Source of the DNA: JADFNO01 sp965369945
GTDB lineage: Bacteria > Planctomycetota > Phycisphaerae > Phycisphaerales > SM1A02
Length of the DNA: 6,846 nt
Direction: 5' to 3'
Assembly: GCA_965369945.1 (NCBI GenBank)
Contig: CBDUST010000253.1
Span: 1 to 6,846, forward strand
A program made the position numbers and the translations under genes. Below are positions 5,322 to 6,846 of this stretch, piece by piece (position 1 is the first letter of the stretch; every line of letters starts with the position of its first letter). The notes below the pieces were generated by a model that was not told where the DNA came from, did no database searches, and was given only the letters and a program-made list of their open reading frames with translations.

Positions 5322-6846
5322 ATGTCGAAGCTCACTGAATCGAGGCTTGGCCATGCGGCGGCGGTCTTGGCGTGTCTCCTGATAACGGTAGGGTTTGCGA
5401 GCGCGCAGGTCGGACAAGGCGCATTGCCGGACGATGGAAGTCACAGGCACTTCACAGCAATAGCGGGTGACAATTGCCCCCCCGGCGATCCGGATGACCC
5501 GGCCACGATCGGCTCTTGGCTGCGCCTTGATGATCTGACGCCGCTCATGGTCGTACACGCTGCATTGTTGCCGACCGGAAAGGTGTTGATGTTCGCCGGT
5601 GAGCTGGAGGCCGGTCTCCCGCACCTGTCTTTCGTGTGGGATCCGGTTACGAATGAGCAGACAATCCAGGATCCGGTCATTGAAGATCTCTTTTGTACCA
5701 ATCATGCGCAGCTCGCTGACGGTCGCCTGCTGACCATGGGGGGAGACGGTCCGATTCGGAATCAGACCTACCTCTTTGATCCCTGGACGGAATCCTGGAC
5801 CCAGATTTCGGATATGGAGAACGGTCGGTGGTATCCCACCGGTGTGACGATCGGAGACGGTCGCGTGGTCGTGTTTTCCGGCTGGGGAGGCGTTGGAAAT
5901 TCGGACGAGGTCGAGATTTGGGATCCCGCCACCGAAGAATGGACCACCTATCCGCCGTCCGCGAATTACCACCTTGAGATCTATCCGGGTATGCATCTAA
6001 TGCCCAACGGCAACATTTTTTACAGCGGCACACGATGGAACGGCGGTGCGGGATGGGGCGGCGCGAACTCGGCGTACTTCAATCCGACGACGGGAGAATG
6101 GCAGACACTCGGCCCGCACGTAAATGGCGACCGTTCAGAAGCCATCTCCGTGCTCCTGCCCGAACTTGAACCGGGCGCTGAACCGTGGCGCGTGCTGGTG
6201 GCCGGTGGGTGGGCCGGCGGTGAACCGCAGCAGAACTCGGCGGAGATCATCAATCTGGCCGACGCGAATCCGCAATGGGTGAGTATCGCTCCGATGAACT
6301 TCCAGCGCAACAACGCTAACGCCGCCATCCTTCCTGATGGTGACGTGGCCATGGTTTCCGGCATCAGTGGTTGGAAGTGGGGGCCCTTCGATGCGACCTT
6401 GACGACGGAGCATTTTGACCCGGTCACCGAGACGTGGGAGTCGATGGCCTCGATGCAGATTGGCGCGCAGTATCACTCGATCGGTCTCTTACTCCCGGAC
6501 GGTCGCGTGCTCAAGACCGGCGGCCACCTCGGCGGGGGCGTGAACATTCACGACATGGAGGTCTACAGCCCCGCGTATCTCTTCAACGGTCCGCGGCCGA
6601 TCATCGACGCAGCTCCCGCCGAGATCGGCTGGGCTCAGCAATTCTCAATCACAACGCCGGATGCCCCGGACATCACGCTTGTTTCGCTGGTGAAGCTTGG
6701 TCAGATCACCCACCATACGAATACGGACCAGCGGTTCCTGTCGTTGAACTTCAAGCAAGTCGGCGAAGACCTGTTGACGATCGAGTCGCCGGCCCACGGT
6801 AACATCGCCCCGCCCGGATACTACATGCTGTTCATTCTCAACGATT
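5322..6846 (+). CDS. Secreted galactose-oxidase/glyoxal-oxidase-like copper radical oxidase, C-terminus cut by window
   Basis: 508 codons are visible with no stop. Residues 1-28 form a signal peptide: an Arg near the start of the hydrophobic stretch 'AAAVLACLLITVGF', then 'ASA' before Gln29. About seven Kelch-type blades follow (residues ~75-420), each with a 'DGRV-x-x-x-GG' hairpin and a 'x-x-FDPxTxxW' strand. An E-set/DUF1929-like domain starts near 420. The copper-radical site is complete by alignment from memory with fungal galactose oxidase: Cys125 ('DLFCTN', C228), Tyr171 ('RWYPT', Y272), Tyr384-His385 ('QYHSIGLLLPDGRV', Y495/H496) and His464 ('THHTNTDQR', H581). Trp188 sits near the stacking Trp290. 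Such enzymes oxidise primary alcohols or aldehydes to aldehydes or acids, giving H2O2, outside the cytoplasm. The substrate cannot be read here. The visible end 'PPGYYMLFILND' is the usual near-terminal strand; further domains could follow. Confidence 0.9.
   Translation, partial: MSKLTESRLGHAAAVLACLLITVGFASAQVGQGALPDDGSHRHFTAIAGDNCPPGDPDDPATIGSWLRLDDLTPLMVVHAALLPTGKVLMFAGELEAGLPHLSFVWDPVTNEQTIQDPVIEDLFCTNHAQLADGRLLTMGGDGPIRNQTYLFDPWTESWTQISDMENGRWYPTGVTIGDGRVVVFSGWGGVGNSDEVEIWDPATEEWTTYPPSANYHLEIYPGMHLMPNGNIFYSGTRWNGGAGWGGANSAYFNPTTGEWQTLGPHVNGDRSEAISVLLPELEPGAEPWRVLVAGGWAGGEPQQNSAEIINLADANPQWVSIAPMNFQRNNANAAILPDGDVAMVSGISGWKWGPFDATLTTEHFDPVTETWESMASMQIGAQYHSIGLLLPDGRVLKTGGHLGGGVNIHDMEVYSPAYLFNGPRPIIDAAPAEIGWAQQFSITTPDAPDITLVSLVKLGQITHHTNTDQRFLSLNFKQVGEDLLTIESPAHGNIAPPGYYMLFILND

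Noticed and set aside
5271..5996. A 241-codon open frame on the minus strand
   Set aside because: It lies antisense to the oxidase gene, which has a signal peptide, a ribosome binding site and conserved active-site motifs on the plus strand. The minus-strand translation shows no family features.
1..6846. tRNA genes, CRISPR arrays, insertion sequences or attachment sites
   Set aside because: No regularly spaced repeats, transposase motifs, long terminal inverted repeats or tRNA-like cloverleaf were seen by eye on either strand; a short RNA gene could still be missed without a covariance search.

Overview
The window reads as GC-rich bacterial DNA. The best guess for its source is a planctomycete (Phycisphaerae-like), probably from an environmental assembly. 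The argument is protein style. The left-hand secreted beta-helix protein carries the 'GSPCIDAAD ... DMGSYEF' module and ends in a beta-rich domain closing with 'DQVYWT', both of which I associate with large planctomycete surface proteins. A secreted galactose-oxidase-like protein is also present. No rRNA or other phylogenetic marker is present, so the assignment is inference.

Layout: (1) positions 2-1195, + strand, the C-terminal part of an exported right-handed beta-helix protein whose start lies outside the window. (2) 1196-1274, a short convergent gap with no convincing terminator; in the upstream gene's frame, beyond its stop, it reads as a dockerin-like 'DCDGNGAFD'. (3) 1275-4814, - strand, one very long gene for a 1179-residue four-part enzyme: ketopantoate-reductase-like dehydrogenase, NRPS-type adenylation domain, phosphopantetheine carrier domain and type-I thioesterase. 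(4) 4815-5321, a 507-base divergent intergenic region. It holds a decayed, frameshifted second copy of the reductase catalytic segment (core 4877-4962), an 8-bp tandem repeat, two small hairpins, and the likely promoter and ribosome binding site of the rightward gene. (5) 5322-6846, + strand, a secreted seven-bladed Kelch/galactose-oxidase-family copper radical oxidase with all five expected active-site residues; it runs off the right edge close to the expected end of its C-terminal domain.

The centre of interest is the reductase-A-T-TE fusion. It has no condensation domain, and all three catalytic units of the A-T-TE part keep their key residues. It is transcribed alone, facing away from the oxidase gene and towards the beta-helix gene. 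Its adenylation pocket lacks the Asp that normally binds an alpha-amino group, so the substrate is more likely a 2-keto, 2-hydroxy or other non-amino carboxylic acid. That would fit a covalently attached 2-keto-acid reductase. Nothing shows that the two flanking secreted proteins work with it. They look like independent envelope or extracellular proteins, though the oxidase shares a divergent promoter region with it.
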